Part shown: piece by piece, positions 22,179 to 22,603 of the stretch
How positions within the stretch are numbered: position 1 is the stretch's first letter
Layout: each line of letters opens with the position of its first letter
Assembly (NCBI GenBank): GCA_019454865.1
Contig: JACFNJ010000013.1
Location: 1 to 22,603 of the forward strand
From: Bacteroidia bacterium
Lineage (GTDB): Bacteria > Bacteroidota > Bacteroidia > UKL13-3
Reading direction: 5' to 3'
Length of the DNA: 22,603 nucleotides
Notes under the pieces: model-generated
What the model saw: the letters and a program-made list of their open reading frames with translations, nothing else
Databases searched by the model: none
Told to the model about the DNA's origin: nothing
Program-made: the position numbers and the translations under genes

Positions 22179-22603
22179 TGGTAATCTATTTAAATTGTTT
22201 TATTTGATTTTTGTTTTTCTCAAAACAATGGTTTATAAAAAAGATTTACACTGACAAAGTTCAGAATCCAACAAGATTGAGGTCATATATAAAACCAATA
22301 TTTGTAAGTAATTTTTTAAAACCTAAAACTCTAATTTAAACCGCATGATTGATTTTGGTTAAGCGCAATGAAAATGTCCTTAAAAAAGTTTCTTGGAATT
22401 TTTTTCCATTTTTTCCGTGAAAAAACAAATAAACTATGTTGATAATTGGGTAAAACAACTGGTTAAAATTGCAACTAATACAATTTTATCCTGCTAATTA
22501 ATAAGCAATAAAGGTATCCACAGCAATGTGGAAACTTAAAAAAATGTTGTATATATGTTGAAGCCGTGAAACATTTTATTTGATACAAAAAGAAAAGGAG
22601 TAT
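22179..22603. other. Non-coding region at the right end with DnaA-box-like inverted pair and candidate RBS
   Basis: I find no credible gene in these 425 AT-rich bases. GTATCCACA (22514-22522) and TGTGGAAAC (22527-22535) are inverted, DnaA-box-like 9-mers, each one mismatch from the loose consensus TTWTNCACA. TTTATTTG at 22575-22582 is one mismatch from a -7 element. AAGGAG at 22595-22600 could be a ribosome-binding site for a plus-strand gene that starts just outside the window. An upstream region of dnaA or another replication-linked gene is possible but not shown. Confidence 0.35.

Noticed and set aside
1..22603. Mobile elements, CRISPR arrays, integrases or phage genes
   Set aside because: I looked for direct-repeat arrays, transposase motifs and terminal inverted repeats and saw none; the inverted repeats present are terminators.

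Overview
The window is AT-rich DNA from a member of the Bacteroidota, probably a Chitinophagales- or Sphingobacteriales-like lineage. Evidence for this is the Bacteroidota-type -7 promoter element (TAnnTTTG) in front of several genes, a family set typical of the phylum (DUF6029 outer-membrane barrel, Omp28-like lipoprotein, 7TMR-DISM histidine kinase, long QueA), and a scarcity of Shine-Dalgarno sequences. It is chromosomal: housekeeping genes and tmRNA are present, and I see no transposase, integrase, phage gene or CRISPR array.

Layout, left to right. Positions 1-2347 (minus) hold the 5' part of a large membrane-anchored protein with a DUF3352-like region and a beta-propeller-like C-terminus; it runs off the left edge. 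Then come a DUF423 membrane protein (+), an FtsB/DivIC cell-division protein (-), adenosylhomocysteinase ahcY (-), a bacilliredoxin-family protein (+), queA (-) and a large AsmA-family protein (-).

From 9349 to 14823 a tightly packed minus-strand run encodes, in transcription order, an E1/ThiF-like adenylyltransferase, a GNAT-fold acyltransferase-like protein, a 7TM sensor histidine kinase, a REC-histidine kinase and a stand-alone REC protein. It continues with almost no gap into the AsmA gene and then queA. A further REC protein is transcribed divergently (14925-15398). Two putative small-molecule-modifying enzymes translationally coupled to a membrane sensor kinase suggest a signal synthesis and perception cassette. 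This is the most interesting part of the window, and its function is inference.

A shared terminator separates the divergent REC gene from ssrA (tmRNA, minus, 15483-15850), whose mRNA-like part encodes the tag GDYNFAMAA. On the plus strand follow a three-gene envelope operon (DUF6029 barrel, Omp28-like thioredoxin-fold lipoprotein, DUF1684 lipoprotein) and lpdA (dihydrolipoyl dehydrogenase). The last gene (minus) belongs to the tryptophanase/tyrosine phenol-lyase family, and its specificity residues indicate tyrosine phenol-lyase. The right end (22179-22603) is non-coding. It has an inverted pair of DnaA-box-like 9-mers and a ribosome-binding-site-like AAGGAG at the very edge, so a plus-strand gene may begin just outside.
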